From positions 9,575 to 73,574 of the forward strand of contig CAYVQE010000014.1 in NCBI GenBank assembly GCA_964454005.1: DNA of 64,000 nt, read 5' to 3'. The notes beneath the pieces were generated by a model. That model had not been told where the DNA came from. It was given only the letters and a program-made list of their open reading frames with translations, and ran no database searches. This stretch comes from CAYVQE01 sp964454005. GTDB taxonomy: Bacteria > Myxococcota > B64-G9. The position numbers were made by a program, and so were the translations under genes. Shown piece by piece: positions 1 to 8,664 of this stretch (positions are counted from its first letter, which is position 1; every line of letters starts with the position of its first letter).

Positions 1-2
1 TC

Positions 3-581
3 CCACTCGCTCTCGCCGTTCTGCCGGCTTTGACAGGAGCAGCTAGGGCCGGCGATTCCGACTTCGACACGCAGATGGAACCGGTGCTCGAGTTCTACCT
101 GCCCATCCCCAAGACCCTGGCGGCCGACGAGACCGCGGGCGTGCAGCGGGCGGCCGAGCGGATACGCGCGGCCGCCGCCGGGCTCGATCCCAGCGGGGTC
201 AGCGGCGAGCAGCGGGACCATCTCCGCCAGATCCCGCAGAAGCTCGAGACGGCCGCCGAAAAGCTGGCTGCGGCCGAGGACATCGACGCCATGCGCGAGG
301 CGCTCAAGGCGCTGTCCAAGCCCATGGCGCTGTGGGCCACGCTGCGCAAGCCAGACGGGGTCAGCGTCATGTACTGCTCCATGGCGCCCGGCTCCTGGCT
401 GCAAAAGGACGACACGCGCATCGCCAACCCTTACTACGGCGCCAAGATGCTGCGCTGCGGCGAGATCGTCGCCGGTCCGGGCGCCGGCGACAAGTCCAGC
501 CACATGAAGTCGGGCCACATGAAGTCCGGCCACATGAAATCCGGCGACGGGCAGCACAGCGAACGGCACGGCGGGCGCTGA
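3..581 (+). CDS. DUF3347-like periplasmic protein, 5' end cut by window edge
   Basis: The frame is open to the left edge, and the residues before the first possible start (PLALAVLPALTGAARA) look like the hydrophobic part and cleavage site of a signal peptide, so the true start lies outside the window. The middle is a charged helical stretch. The C-terminal block around YCSMAPGSWLQ and NPYYGAKMLRCGE resembles the DUF3347 family, often found alone or fused to CusB-type metal efflux adaptors. The tail carries three HMKSG repeats (about 496-545), rich in His and Met and suited to binding copper or silver. A periplasmic metal-binding role is inferred from family and tail. No metal-transport neighbour is visible. 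Confidence 0.8.
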   Translation, partial: PLALAVLPALTGAARAGDSDFDTQMEPVLEFYLPIPKTLAADETAGVQRAAERIRAAAAGLDPSGVSGEQRDHLRQIPQKLETAAEKLAAAEDIDAMREALKALSKPMALWATLRKPDGVSVMYCSMAPGSWLQKDDTRIANPYYGAKMLRCGEIVAGPGAGDKSSHMKSGHMKSGHMKSGDGQHSERHGGR

Positions 582-595
582 GCCGTTTGCCGGCC

Positions 596-1654
596 TCAGC
601 GGGGCACCTGGCGCCAGCCACGGTCCTCCCGCTCGGCCTCGGCGGCCGGGTTCTCGGCCTCGTCGCGGTAGATCAGCTTCCAGGGTCCATCGGTCGGCGG
701 CTGCTCGGGCCCGGCGATGCCGAAGATCTGCTGTATGCCCTTGCGGATGGCGCTGTCGTGGGTGCAGTCGGGCAGCGGCCGGGTGGCGACCTCGGGGGCC
801 TCGCCGGCAAAGCGGGGAAAGCGCATGTCGCGGCCGTGCTGTTTTTTGAGCACGCCGTCGGTCTCGTAGGAGGTGAACCAGACGGTCATGTCGATCTGCG
901 GGATCACGTCGTAGTAGGTGATCTGCGAGCCCACATGGGCGGTGACCGCCCCGGCCATGGCGCTGGCCATGCTGGTGGCCCGCATGCCGAAGCCGCCCAG
1001 CGGGCTGGCGATGGTGTGGAAGCGCACCTCGAGGTCGTGGTGCTCGGCCGGGTCGTAGGCGCACAGGCGCGACGACTCCGGCAGGCACAGCGACTGCAGC
1101 AGCAGCACGCCGCCGGCCGAGTGGGCCACCACCTGCAGTCGCTCCACCTTGCCGGAGTATGCCCGGGCCAGCTGGGCCAGATCGTGGCCGATCCAGTACT
1201 CCACCGAATGCGGCCGGTTCCACTTGGTCCAGACGAAGAAGAAGACCAGGGTGCGCGGATCGCGCGCCAGCAAGCGCAAGGCGGTGTCCCAGTTGGGCCC
1301 GGGTTCGTCCACGCCGTGGATAAGCAGCGCCACCTGCTCGGCGGCGTCGACGCGGGCCGGCTGGTGGTGATCGCCGCTGTAGATGTAGTGCAGCCCCGGC
1401 TCCAGCCAGGTAGTCTCGAAGCGTTCGACGCGGTCCAGATCCACCGTGCCCTTCACCGGGCTGGCCGGGTTGCCCGGCTCCAGCAGCGACATGGTGGTCT
1501 CGTAGGTGCCGGAGACGTCCAGGATGCCCCAGTTGCGCGCGGCCGCGCCGCCGGCCGCCAGCGAAGCCAGCGTCCCCAGCAGCAAGGCCGCCGTCCAGCA
1601 CGAGGGCAGGTCCGCGCGCCGCCGCGCTACTCCCCCGGCCGCCGGCCGCCTCAA
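596..1654 (-). CDS. Secreted alpha/beta-hydrolase (lipase/esterase-like)
   Basis: About 350 residues with a hydrophobic N-terminal segment (WTAALLLGTLASLAAGGAAA) that looks like a signal peptide. A nucleophile elbow AHSAGG (GxSxG type) and an upstream LLIHGVDEPG loop are typical of alpha/beta-hydrolases, and a late DCTHDS could supply the catalytic His. The substrate is not evident. No ATG or GTG fits. The chosen TTG overlaps the TGA of the upstream transglutaminase gene (TTGA), which suggests translational coupling, but a CTG at 1609 is an alternative. It forms an operon with the gene at 1651-3312. Confidence 0.72.
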   Translation of the reverse strand: MRRPAAGGVARRRADLPSCWTAALLLGTLASLAAGGAAARNWGILDVSGTYETTMSLLEPGNPASPVKGTVDLDRVERFETTWLEPGLHYIYSGDHHQPARVDAAEQVALLIHGVDEPGPNWDTALRLLARDPRTLVFFFVWTKWNRPHSVEYWIGHDLAQLARAYSGKVERLQVVAHSAGGVLLLQSLCLPESSRLCAYDPAEHHDLEVRFHTIASPLGGFGMRATSMASAMAGAVTAHVGSQITYYDVIPQIDMTVWFTSYETDGVLKKQHGRDMRFPRFAGEAPEVATRPLPDCTHDSAIRKGIQQIFGIAGPEQPPTDGPWKLIYRDEAENPAAEAEREDRGWRQVPR

Positions 1655-3312
1655 GGGGCCACCATGGGCTCGGGCGCGTCGCCGGGCGCGGGCTCGCGAT
1701 CCACCTCGCCCAGCGGCGCCAGTTCGCCGATGTGCTCGACGTAGACCTGGGTGCGGCCGCGGAAGGACCACTTGACGTTGCCGTTGTACTTCCAGTCCAG
1801 ATACTCGCTCTGGCCGCCGGCCTCCGTGGTCACCAGCAGGGTGTTGTCCAGGTGGCCGAAGCCCAGCGCCACCCCGCGCGGGGTGTCGCGGTCACCGCGA
1901 TCCGGGTCGACCGGGATCCAGCCCACCCCGGGCAGGTAGACCTCGGCCCAGCGGTGGAAGACGTTGTCGACGAAGGCGTCGTCGCCGCGGGTGACCACCC
2001 CGCCGACGTAGCGCGCCGGAATGCCGTTGGCCCGGCACAGGGCCACGAAGACGAAGGTGTACTCCGAGCAGGAGCCCGTGCCCCGCTCGAGCAACAGCGG
2101 GGCAGCGTCCCAACCCGGCGGGGAGAGCTTGTACTCCAGCTTGTCGCGCACGTAGTGGTAGATCTTGCGCGCCATCCAGTAGGGATGGCGTTCGTCGCCG
2201 ACCGCCTCACGCGCCGCCCGGCGGATGGTCTTGTTGTTCAACCGGTACTTGGTGCCATCGGCCAGGTACTGCCGGCGTATCTTGCGCGGAATGTTGCGCA
2301 GCGGGCCCACCTGTTCGGGCAGAATCCAGAATTGAGTCCGGTGCAGAACCGCATCGACGGCGATGCGCGGCTCGAGAAAAGTGCCCGGCTTGACGTCCTG
2401 TTGGCGAAAGTGGGCCACCCGTTGGCCCCAACGGTCGCTCAGCACGGTGCGCGGCTCCGGCGAGAACACCGGCTTGCCCAGGATGGTCTGGTGGTAACGG
2501 CTGGCGGGCACCGCAATGAAGAAATCGACGATATCGACGTTGTCCGGCCCCTGCGACAGAAAGTGGATCACGTGCTCGACCCGCAACGTCTTGTCCTCGA
2601 GGTGCATCAGCGGCTTGTCGGCCTCGACCCTGATGGCGAACAGCTTGCGCGTCTGGTAATCGCTGCACCACAACCGCTCGCCGTCGAAGGTCAGACCCCA
2701 GGGGTGCGGGCCCGGGCTATACAGGATGCCCAGCACCTCGCCGTGCCGGCGGTCCACCATGTAGATTTCGTCCAGGCTGCGATCGGCGGCCCACAGCCGC
2801 TTGCCGTCGAAGGCCAGGCCGGTCACAGCCCCGTGCGGCGCCGGCATGGTGCGCACCTTGGCGCCGTCGGCCGGATCGAGCACGTGGATTTGATCGCTGC
2901 GGGCGTCGGCCAGGTAGAGGAACTCGCCATCCCAGGTCAGCCCCCGTGGCGACCGCGCGGTCACCGGCAGCACCTTGTCGACCACCCCGGATTCGGGATC
3001 CAACCGGAACAACACGTCCTGGTCGCGATCGGCGACCCACAAAAACTTGCCATCGAAGGTCAGACCGGTGGCCCGGTAGCCCGGCGTGGGCAGCTCGGCC
3101 AGCACCTGGCCCGAGCGCAGGCCTACCCGGAACAGCTTGTTGACCTTGCGGTCGGCCACCCACAGCGCCTCGCCGTCGAAGGCCATGCCCATCGAGCAGC
3201 AGCCCGGCGCATCCAACTTCTGCAGCACATCGCCCGGCTGGCCGGCCCGGGCCGCGGTGACGGCCAGGCCGACGGCGAACAGGGCTGCGACTGCGATCCA
3301 TGTCCTTCTCAT
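1651..3312 (-). CDS. Secreted beta-propeller plus transglutaminase-like protein
   Basis: About 553 residues. ATG at 3312 follows GGGGACGAG and begins a clear signal peptide (MRRTWIAVAALFAVGLAV). The N-terminal half contains about six repeats of the type LTFDGKFLWVADRD, a propeller of the YncE/SMP-30 style. The C-terminal half is a transglutaminase-like (papain-fold) domain with the triad visible as Cys in GSCSEYTF, His in VFHRWAEVY and Asp in PVDPDRGD. Such proteins are periplasmic or extracellular and hydrolyse or cross-link peptides; the target is unknown. It is divergent from the amidase gene (107 bp apart), so both may act on the envelope. Confidence 0.85.
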   Translation of the reverse strand: MRRTWIAVAALFAVGLAVTAARAGQPGDVLQKLDAPGCCSMGMAFDGEALWVADRKVNKLFRVGLRSGQVLAELPTPGYRATGLTFDGKFLWVADRDQDVLFRLDPESGVVDKVLPVTARSPRGLTWDGEFLYLADARSDQIHVLDPADGAKVRTMPAPHGAVTGLAFDGKRLWAADRSLDEIYMVDRRHGEVLGILYSPGPHPWGLTFDGERLWCSDYQTRKLFAIRVEADKPLMHLEDKTLRVEHVIHFLSQGPDNVDIVDFFIAVPASRYHQTILGKPVFSPEPRTVLSDRWGQRVAHFRQQDVKPGTFLEPRIAVDAVLHRTQFWILPEQVGPLRNIPRKIRRQYLADGTKYRLNNKTIRRAAREAVGDERHPYWMARKIYHYVRDKLEYKLSPPGWDAAPLLLERGTGSCSEYTFVFVALCRANGIPARYVGGVVTRGDDAFVDNVFHRWAEVYLPGVGWIPVDPDRGDRDTPRGVALGFGHLDNTLLVTTEAGGQSEYLDWKYNGNVKWSFRGRTQVYVEHIGELAPLGEVDREPAPGDAPEPMVAP

Positions 3313-3418
3313 ATCTCGTCCCCGCCCCCGTCCGAGCCGCAGACTGCTCCGGCGGTGTTTTCGGAGGCACCTCCTGTGGTATACCAGCCTCAGGCTCGCG
3401 AGGAAAGGACCGATCGGC

Positions 3419-5533
3419 ATGGCGCATTCCATTCGAATCCCGCGAGCGCTCCTGGCGCTGTCCCTGGTCGTGGCGGCACCGGCTGCCGCCCAGACGGTCT
3501 GCGTCGACCCGGGCCACGGCGGAGCCGACCCCGGAGCGGTGGGCTGTGGCCTGGAGGAGGCGGCGGTCAACCTCGACACCGGCTTGCGGCTGCGCGACCT
3601 GCTCGCCGGCGCCGGTTACAGCGTGTTGCTGACCCGCGAGACCGACGTCGCGGTCGGCCTGGTGGCCCGGGCCGAGTACGCCAACAGCAACGGCGCCGAC
3701 CGCTTCGTCTCCATTCATGCCAACTCGACCGGGGTGGTGGCCTCGGGCATCGAGACTTACTGCGCCAACAACGCCTCAGCCCAATCCTTCGATCTGCGCG
3801 ATCGCATCCAGGCCGAGATGATCGCCACCTGGCCGCTGCCGGACCGCGGTGGCAAGACCGCCAACTACACCGTGCTGACGGCCACGGCCATGCCGGCCAC
3901 GCTGAGCGAGCTGGGTTTCATCAACAACTGCGATGTCGATGCGGTCTACCTGGCCGATCCGGCCGAGCGCGAACGGGCGGCCGCCGCCCACCTGCGCGCC
4001 ATCCAGGACCACTTCGGCGATGAACCGGTCGAGGTCGGCGTGCTGCGCGGGGTGGTGTTCGAGGATCGAGGGGTGGGCTTCGAGGACATGAGCGTGCGCC
4101 TGCCGGGCGCGCTGGTGGTGCTGCTGGAGACCGGTGACAGCCAGACCGCCGCCGCGCCGGACGCGGACTGGCGTTTCGACCTGGCGCCGGGCAATTATAC
4201 GGTGCGCGCAACGCTCGCCGGCTATCAGCCGGCCGAGCGCAACTGCGACGTGGTCGCCAATCAGACCAGCTGGTGCTCGCTGGGCTTGCTGCCCGAATCG
4301 CCGACCGACGGCGGCGTGGACGGGGGCCGCGACGGCGGGGTTGAGCCGGATGCCGATGGCGACGCCGGCGCCGACGGCGGGGCGGACGCCGACGCAGATA
4401 CCGGCGGCGACGCCAGCGACGGAAGTGCGGACGCCGGCGACGACGGCCTGCCCGATGCCGGTCGGGATGCCGGACCGGATGCCGGCAGCGACCCGGGCGC
4501 CGACCCGGGGGTCGGGGACGGCAACGGCGGCGGCTGCGGCTGTACCGCGCGCGGCAGCCGGCCGACCGGACCGATCGGGCTGCTGCTCGTACTGCTGCTG
4601 GCCGGCGCGCTGCAGCGCATACGGCGCAGGCCCGACACGCCCAGGCGGCACGGCCGCGGTCTCTGCGGGCGGGCTGCGGCCCGCCGCGGGACGACGACCC
4701 CGGCGCCCACCGCCGCCGGGCTGCTGGCCTTGATCGGGCTGCTGCTGGCCACCGGGGCCGCCGCCGATGAGCCACCACGCCTGGAGCCGCAGGCCGCCTT
4801 CGCCCGACTGGGGGCCGAACGCATCATCGCCACCGGCTTCGTCGGACCGGTGCTGGCCCCCGACGGCCAGCGGCTGGTCTTCTCCGAGCCGGGCTACCGC
4901 GGCCTGTGGCTGACCGGGCTCGAAGGCGGCGCCCCCCGCCAGATCAGCGACTGGCCGCGGGCCGGGCTGCGGCCGATCTGGCGGGCCGACTCTGGCGCGA
5001 TCGGACTGCGCCCGCGGCAGCGCCCCTTCGGGCCCCATCAGCCGGCGCTGGTCGACTTGGGCGGCCGCGATCGCGGCCCGCTGCGCGGCACCGGCCCGCG
5101 GGCCGTCCAACGCGATGATCGCATCTGGCTGCGCGACGATGCCGGCGAGCGGGCGGTCAGCCCGCCGGAGGTGCGGGCCTTCGCACCGGTGCTGAACCGA
5201 AACGGCCGCTGGCTGGTCTACTGCAGCCTGGGGCGGGGGCTTTGGCTCCAACGGCTGACCGACGGCGCGGTCTACCGGTTGGGCCCCGGCGTGCAGCCGG
5301 CCTTCGCGGCCGGCGGCCGCTGGCTGGTCTTCGCCCGGCCGCGCGACGACGGTCAACGGCTGACCGGCAGCGAGCTGTTGCTGGTCGACCTGCATCCCCC
5401 GGTGCCGCGGCTGGCGCCGCTGACGCGGACGCCGGAGCGGATTGAACTCCACCCCAGCCTGTCGGCCGACGGCGACCGGATCGCCTACTGGGTCGACGGT
5501 CGGATCGCGGTGGCCCGCCTGCATCATGACTGA
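3419..5533 (+). CDS. N-acetylmuramoyl-L-alanine amidase fused in frame to a TolB-like propeller
   Basis: ATG 3419 lies behind AGGAAAGGA and starts a signal peptide ending AAAQ. Residues about 23-200 are an Amidase_3 domain: zinc ligands in DPGHGG and SIHAN, catalytic Glu in LSELGF. It should cleave the amide between MurNAc and stem peptide. A carboxypeptidase-regulatory-like domain follows, then an Asp/Gly-rich linker, then GGCGCTARGS with a hydrophobic stretch and RRR, which resembles a MYXO-CTERM sorting tail. Instead of stopping, the frame runs through a basic loop and a second hydrophobic segment (LLALIGLLLATGAAA) into a WD40/TolB-like propeller ending at 5533. No internal start for the propeller part is visible, so it is either a genuine two-domain protein or an assembly error. 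Confidence 0.8.
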   Translation: MAHSIRIPRALLALSLVVAAPAAAQTVCVDPGHGGADPGAVGCGLEEAAVNLDTGLRLRDLLAGAGYSVLLTRETDVAVGLVARAEYANSNGADRFVSIHANSTGVVASGIETYCANNASAQSFDLRDRIQAEMIATWPLPDRGGKTANYTVLTATAMPATLSELGFINNCDVDAVYLADPAERERAAAAHLRAIQDHFGDEPVEVGVLRGVVFEDRGVGFEDMSVRLPGALVVLLETGDSQTAAAPDADWRFDLAPGNYTVRATLAGYQPAERNCDVVANQTSWCSLGLLPESPTDGGVDGGRDGGVEPDADGDAGADGGADADADTGGDASDGSADAGDDGLPDAGRDAGPDAGSDPGADPGVGDGNGGGCGCTARGSRPTGPIGLLLVLLLAGALQRIRRRPDTPRRHGRGLCGRAAARRGTTTPAPTAAGLLALIGLLLATGAAADEPPRLEPQAAFARLGAERIIATGFVGPVLAPDGQRLVFSEPGYRGLWLTGLEGGAPRQISDWPRAGLRPIWRADSGAIGLRPRQRPFGPHQPALVDLGGRDRGPLRGTGPRAVQRDDRIWLRDDAGERAVSPPEVRAFAPVLNRNGRWLVYCSLGRGLWLQRLTDGAVYRLGPGVQPAFAAGGRWLVFARPRDDGQRLTGSELLLVDLHPPVPRLAPLTRTPERIELHPSLSADGDRIAYWVDGRIAVARLHHD

Positions 5534-5915
5534 TCACCCGGCAGCGACCAAACCCATCTCGCGGACCCTGCTGGAGTTCGCCCGTCCGCTGCTCAGAGTG
5601 GTCGGCCCGAAACCGGATCGCGAGACTTTCGAAGGCGTGCTGCGGGTGGCGGTCACCGTCTGGAATGCGGTGGTCATGGAGCAGGTCGGCTACAGCGGCC
5701 GCTACCTGAACCGGGCCCGCGAGCTGGTCGAACAGCAGGCCCTGCCAGCCGCGGTGGAGGTGTTCGGCTCCCTGGTCGAGCACAAGCACCAAGCCTTTGC
5801 CGCCGACCGGCGGCTGGTACTGGATTACCGCCCGGTCGAGGCAGCCGACGGCCGGCTGGGCGTGGAGGTCGACTCCGGCTCGGCCGAGCAGCTGGCCGAA
5901 CTCGATGGCGAATGA
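5526..5915 (+). CDS. Conserved-looking hypothetical protein
   Basis: 129 residues starting at ATG 5526, which overlaps the stop of the amidase/propeller gene by 8 bases, so translation is probably coupled. The sequence is soluble and mixed helical, with an aromatic stretch around VAVTVWNAVVMEQVG. No signal peptide or known motif is visible and I do not recognise the family. Confidence 0.7.
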   Translation: MTDHPAATKPISRTLLEFARPLLRVVGPKPDRETFEGVLRVAVTVWNAVVMEQVGYSGRYLNRARELVEQQALPAAVEVFGSLVEHKHQAFAADRRLVLDYRPVEAADGRLGVEVDSGSAEQLAELDGE

Positions 5916-5923
5916 GCGAAGCC

Positions 5924-6442
5924 TCAGTCGGGCCGCGGCACACACCCGCCGCCGGCGGCGACGAAATCAGCGGCGAAGCCGGCGGTGACCACGTCCTGAG
6001 CCTCCGGTGACTCGTCGTTGTCTAGCGAGAAGCACATCTGGTTGGCGGCGCAACCACCGCAGGCGTCCTCCAGGCAAGCGCACACCGGCACCGGGGTCGG
6101 CTGATCGCTGTCCGGCATCACCCAGTAGCCGACCACCGGGTGGGCGTTCATCAGCACCGGATCGTGATCGGCGCAGGCGGTGGCGGCATCGATGCAGCTC
6201 GGCACGCATTCCACCCCGCCCTGGCGATCGGCGACACAGACCTCGGTATCCCAATCGCAGCCCGCGGCGGCACAGCCATTGGTCTTCAGGCAAATGCCGC
6301 CCATGCAGGCCAGGCCATCGCCGCACTCACCAGCCGCGCCGCAGCTCTCGTAGAGCCCGACGCCGTCGGAACCATTCGAACCGCAGCCGATCAGCAGCAG
6401 CGTCATAGCCAACCCGATCCCAATCCAGGTCCGCGATACCAT
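5924..6442 (-). CDS. Small cysteine-rich lipoprotein
   Basis: 172 residues. ATG 6442 was chosen over 6457 and 6469 because GGAGGTGG sits 5 bases before it. The N-terminus is a lipoprotein signal with lipobox LLIGC. The mature part has about 18 cysteines in a spaced pattern (CGAAGECGDGLAC, GGCAAN), like the disulfide-rich surface lipoproteins elsewhere in this window. Function unknown; the protein is expected to be anchored in the envelope. It converges on the gene ending at 5915. Confidence 0.82.
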   Translation of the reverse strand: MVSRTWIGIGLAMTLLLIGCGSNGSDGVGLYESCGAAGECGDGLACMGGICLKTNGCAAAGCDWDTEVCVADRQGGVECVPSCIDAATACADHDPVLMNAHPVVGYWVMPDSDQPTPVPVCACLEDACGGCAANQMCFSLDNDESPEAQDVVTAGFAADFVAAGGGCVPRPD

Positions 6443-6600
6443 CCGGCCACCTCCCATGGTGTTCTCCATTATTCAACCCGCCGCTGACCGGCGTGTCAAA
6501 CCGCCGGCCATGTCGCCCGGAGAGGCTGCCGCCATGCACCGCGCGCGGTGTTTTGGTGTAAGATTGGATCGGAGCGAGCGCCGGGCCGGGAGGGCGAGTC

Positions 6601-6756
6601 TTGAGCTGGATGCTGGCGAGCACGATCGCGCTTTTCCGCTGGCGCTGCCGGCAGTCGACCTGTCGGAACGCCGGAACGGGCCGGCCCTGTTGCCCGGCAG
6701 CCGGGCTGCTGCGCATTCACCAGAACAGGTACGCCGGTTGCTGGCACGCCGCTTGA
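6601..6756 (+). CDS. Possible small Cys-rich protein (51 aa)
   Basis: A short frame starting with TTG 6601, six bases after GGGAGGG, ends at TGA 6754-6756. The product would begin LSWMLASTIALFRWRCR and end NRYAGCWHAA, with a hydrophobic start and six cysteines in the rest. The good ribosome binding site and the cysteine spacing argue for a real gene. The non-ATG start, the lack of a recognised family and the adjoining repeat array argue against it. Confidence 0.33.
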   Translation: MSWMLASTIALFRWRCRQSTCRNAGTGRPCCPAAGLLRIHQNRYAGCWHAA

Positions 6757-6770
6757 GCCCCGCCGAGCTG

Positions 6771-7112
6771 TCCAAGGGGTCCTGGTCCAAGGGGTCTGGT
6801 CCAAGGGGTCTGGTCCAAGGGGTCTGGTCCAAGGGGTCGGTCCCTGGTCCAAGGGGTCCTGGTCCAAGGGGTCGGTCCAAGGGGTCAGGGGAACCGGGTC
6901 GGTCCCGGGTCGGTCCTGGTCCAAGGGGTCAGGGGAACCGGGTCCGGGTCCGGGTCCGGGTCAGGGGTCAGGTCCGAGGGGTCAGAGGAACCGATCCGAG
7001 GAACCGATCCCGATCGGGGAACCGATCCCGATCCCGATCCGATCCCGATCCCGATCCGATCCCGATCCGGGGGAACCGATCCCGCGGGGGAACCGATCCC
7101 GCGAACTTGAAC
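6771..7112. repeat. Degenerate G-rich tandem repeat array
   Basis: Nine copies of the core TCCAAGGGGTC, mostly in 14-15 base units, fill 6771-6940. They then drift into GGGTCC hexamers, GAGGAACCGATCC units and alternating GATCCC/GATCCG up to about 7112. No convincing gene crosses the array. It lies between a Cys-rich lipoprotein and a transposase gene. Confidence 0.85.
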
Positions 7113-7117
7113 ACGGG

Positions 7118-7136
7118 GTGTCCGAAATCCGGACAC
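7118..7136. repeat. REP-like palindrome upstream of transposase gene
   Basis: A perfect inverted repeat, GTGTCCG / CGGACAC with the 5-base loop AAATC, about 125 bases before the transposase start. Palindromes of this size are the usual partners of REP-associated tyrosine transposases. Assignment to that enzyme is inferred from position only. Confidence 0.5.
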
Positions 7137-7262
7137 ACAAGAACGCCGAGGATTGCAACAGCCTGACCACGGAAAGCGCATTCATCTAGTTATTACAAAC
7201 TGTTATAGCCAAAGATGAAGAACTGCGTTCATTCTGGCAAGGCACTTGCAAGACTCACGAAC

Positions 7263-8411
7263 ATGGCACGCAAGCTACGCTATCTGCCAGCTCCCGAGAC
7301 GACTTTCTTGGTAACCATGCGCGCTTTCCAGAGCCGCTTCCTGCTGCGGCCCTCGAAAGAACTCAACGACATCGTGCTGGGCGTCATCGGCCGGGCGCTG
7401 GCCCTCTACCCCATCATGCTCCACATCGTGGTCATGGCCTCGAATCACTTCCACTTCCTGTTGACCACCTCGAGCACGAAGCAGCTGTCCGATTTCATGC
7501 GCTACGTCAACGCCAACATCGCTCGCGAAATCGGCAAGCTCCACCGATGGCGGGGCTCGTTCTGGGAAGATCGCTATCACGCTCAACCCATCCTCGATCG
7601 CGACGAGATGGTCCGCCGCGTCGATTATCTGCTCGCGCATGGCTGCAAGGAAGGCCTGGTGCTCAGTCCGGCCGACTGGCCGGGGATCAACTGTCTCGAA
7701 GCCCTGGTCGATGGCGCGGAGCTGGAAGGTACCTGGTACGACAGATCCAAAGAGTATGAGGCCCGCCGGGCCGGCCGCAAGGTGCCTTTCGGCCATTTCG
7801 CCACCCGCTACCCGGTCAAGCTCCAGCCGCTGCCGTTCCTGGCTGGCGATAGCGAGCAGGATCAGCGCGACTGGTATCGCGAGTTGGTCGCGAGCATCGA
7901 ACAGAGGACCCGCGAACGGTTGACCGAGAAAGATTACAAGGTGCTGGGTCGTCAAAACGTATTCGCCATGGATCCCCACCACATGCCGGAGCAGACCAAA
8001 CGCAGCCCACAGCCGGCCTGTCTGTGCTCACGCCTGGAAGACTGGAAGGAGTACTGCGACGCCTATCGGGAATTCGCCGCTCGCTACCGTGCAGCCTCGT
8101 GCCAGCTCAGAAATGGCGTGCACGACGTGGTATTCCCAGAAAACTGTTTTCCGCCTCCGGCGGCATACACTGGCTCGACAGAGACTGCAGAGGCGCAGTC
8201 GTCGGTCTTGCGACACACTGAGCCGACCGCTGCCCCTGTTCGTTCCCCGGTGCTGCCTGAACTATTGGCTTGTCGGCCGCGTCAACAGTCAGCGGGGGAA
8301 CAGCCGACCCCATCGACCACGGGAGAAATGAAGTCGGGTCCATCGCGGATCGGCAAACCCTACCGGCTCCGAGACAGCTGTCAAAAAAAGCCGAGAAAGC
8401 CCGACCCTTAG
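7263..8411 (+). CDS. REP-associated tyrosine transposase (Y1 / IS200-like)
   Basis: About 382 residues. The typical N-terminus MARKLRYLP favours ATG 7263; an in-frame ATG at 7215 is possible. The metal-binding HUH motif is the HFH at residues 62-64 in VMASNHFHFLL. The downstream RGSFWEDRYHAQPI and VDYLLAHG blocks are characteristic of RAYT / Y1_Tnp enzymes that nick and mobilise short palindromic elements. The C-terminal 150 residues are less conserved-looking. No strong ribosome binding site is visible. The gene is flanked on both sides by repeat arrays, consistent with a mobile or repeat-seeding role. Confidence 0.85.
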   Translation: MARKLRYLPAPETTFLVTMRAFQSRFLLRPSKELNDIVLGVIGRALALYPIMLHIVVMASNHFHFLLTTSSTKQLSDFMRYVNANIAREIGKLHRWRGSFWEDRYHAQPILDRDEMVRRVDYLLAHGCKEGLVLSPADWPGINCLEALVDGAELEGTWYDRSKEYEARRAGRKVPFGHFATRYPVKLQPLPFLAGDSEQDQRDWYRELVASIEQRTRERLTEKDYKVLGRQNVFAMDPHHMPEQTKRSPQPACLCSRLEDWKEYCDAYREFAARYRAASCQLRNGVHDVVFPENCFPPPAAYTGSTETAEAQSSVLRHTEPTAAPVRSPVLPELLACRPRQQSAGEQPTPSTTGEMKSGPSRIGKPYRLRDSCQKKPRKPDP

Positions 8412-8443
8412 ACGTATTGATAGAGTCAGAAGCCGACTATAGC

Positions 8444-8650
8444 TCACAACATCGGCCACAGACCGACGAAGAAGAGGAACAGCAACAGGACCGAACCCAC
8501 GGCGAAGGCCAGCCCCATCCCCAAGGCACGCCCCGGAGACTTGCGCCCGATCAGAGCGCCGATAAACCCCAGCACGCCAGCCACCAGCCCATAGCTGCCG
8601 TCGACCAGAGCGCCTTCCGAGGTGTCGCTGAGTAGCTCGGTCGGTATCAA
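8444..8650 (-). CDS. Small two-TM membrane protein, probably 5'-truncated
   Basis: The last 68 residues of this frame read like a real membrane protein: two hydrophobic helices (YGLVAGVLGFIGALIG and LAFAVGSVLLLFLFFVGLW) separated by the basic loop GRKSPGR. Only a TTG at 8650 without a ribosome binding site is available as start. Just upstream the frame enters a repeat array and stops looking like protein. It may be a complete small protein or the remnant of a longer one whose 5' end was replaced by repeats. Confidence 0.42.
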   Translation of the reverse strand: MIPTELLSDTSEGALVDGSYGLVAGVLGFIGALIGRKSPGRALGMGLAFAVGSVLLLFLFFVGLWPML

Positions 8651-8664
8651 GAAGATGGCGGACG

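Noticed and set aside
6771..7112. The tandem array as a CRISPR
   Set aside because: Units are adjacent 11-15 base repeats without unique spacers, and there are no cas genes.
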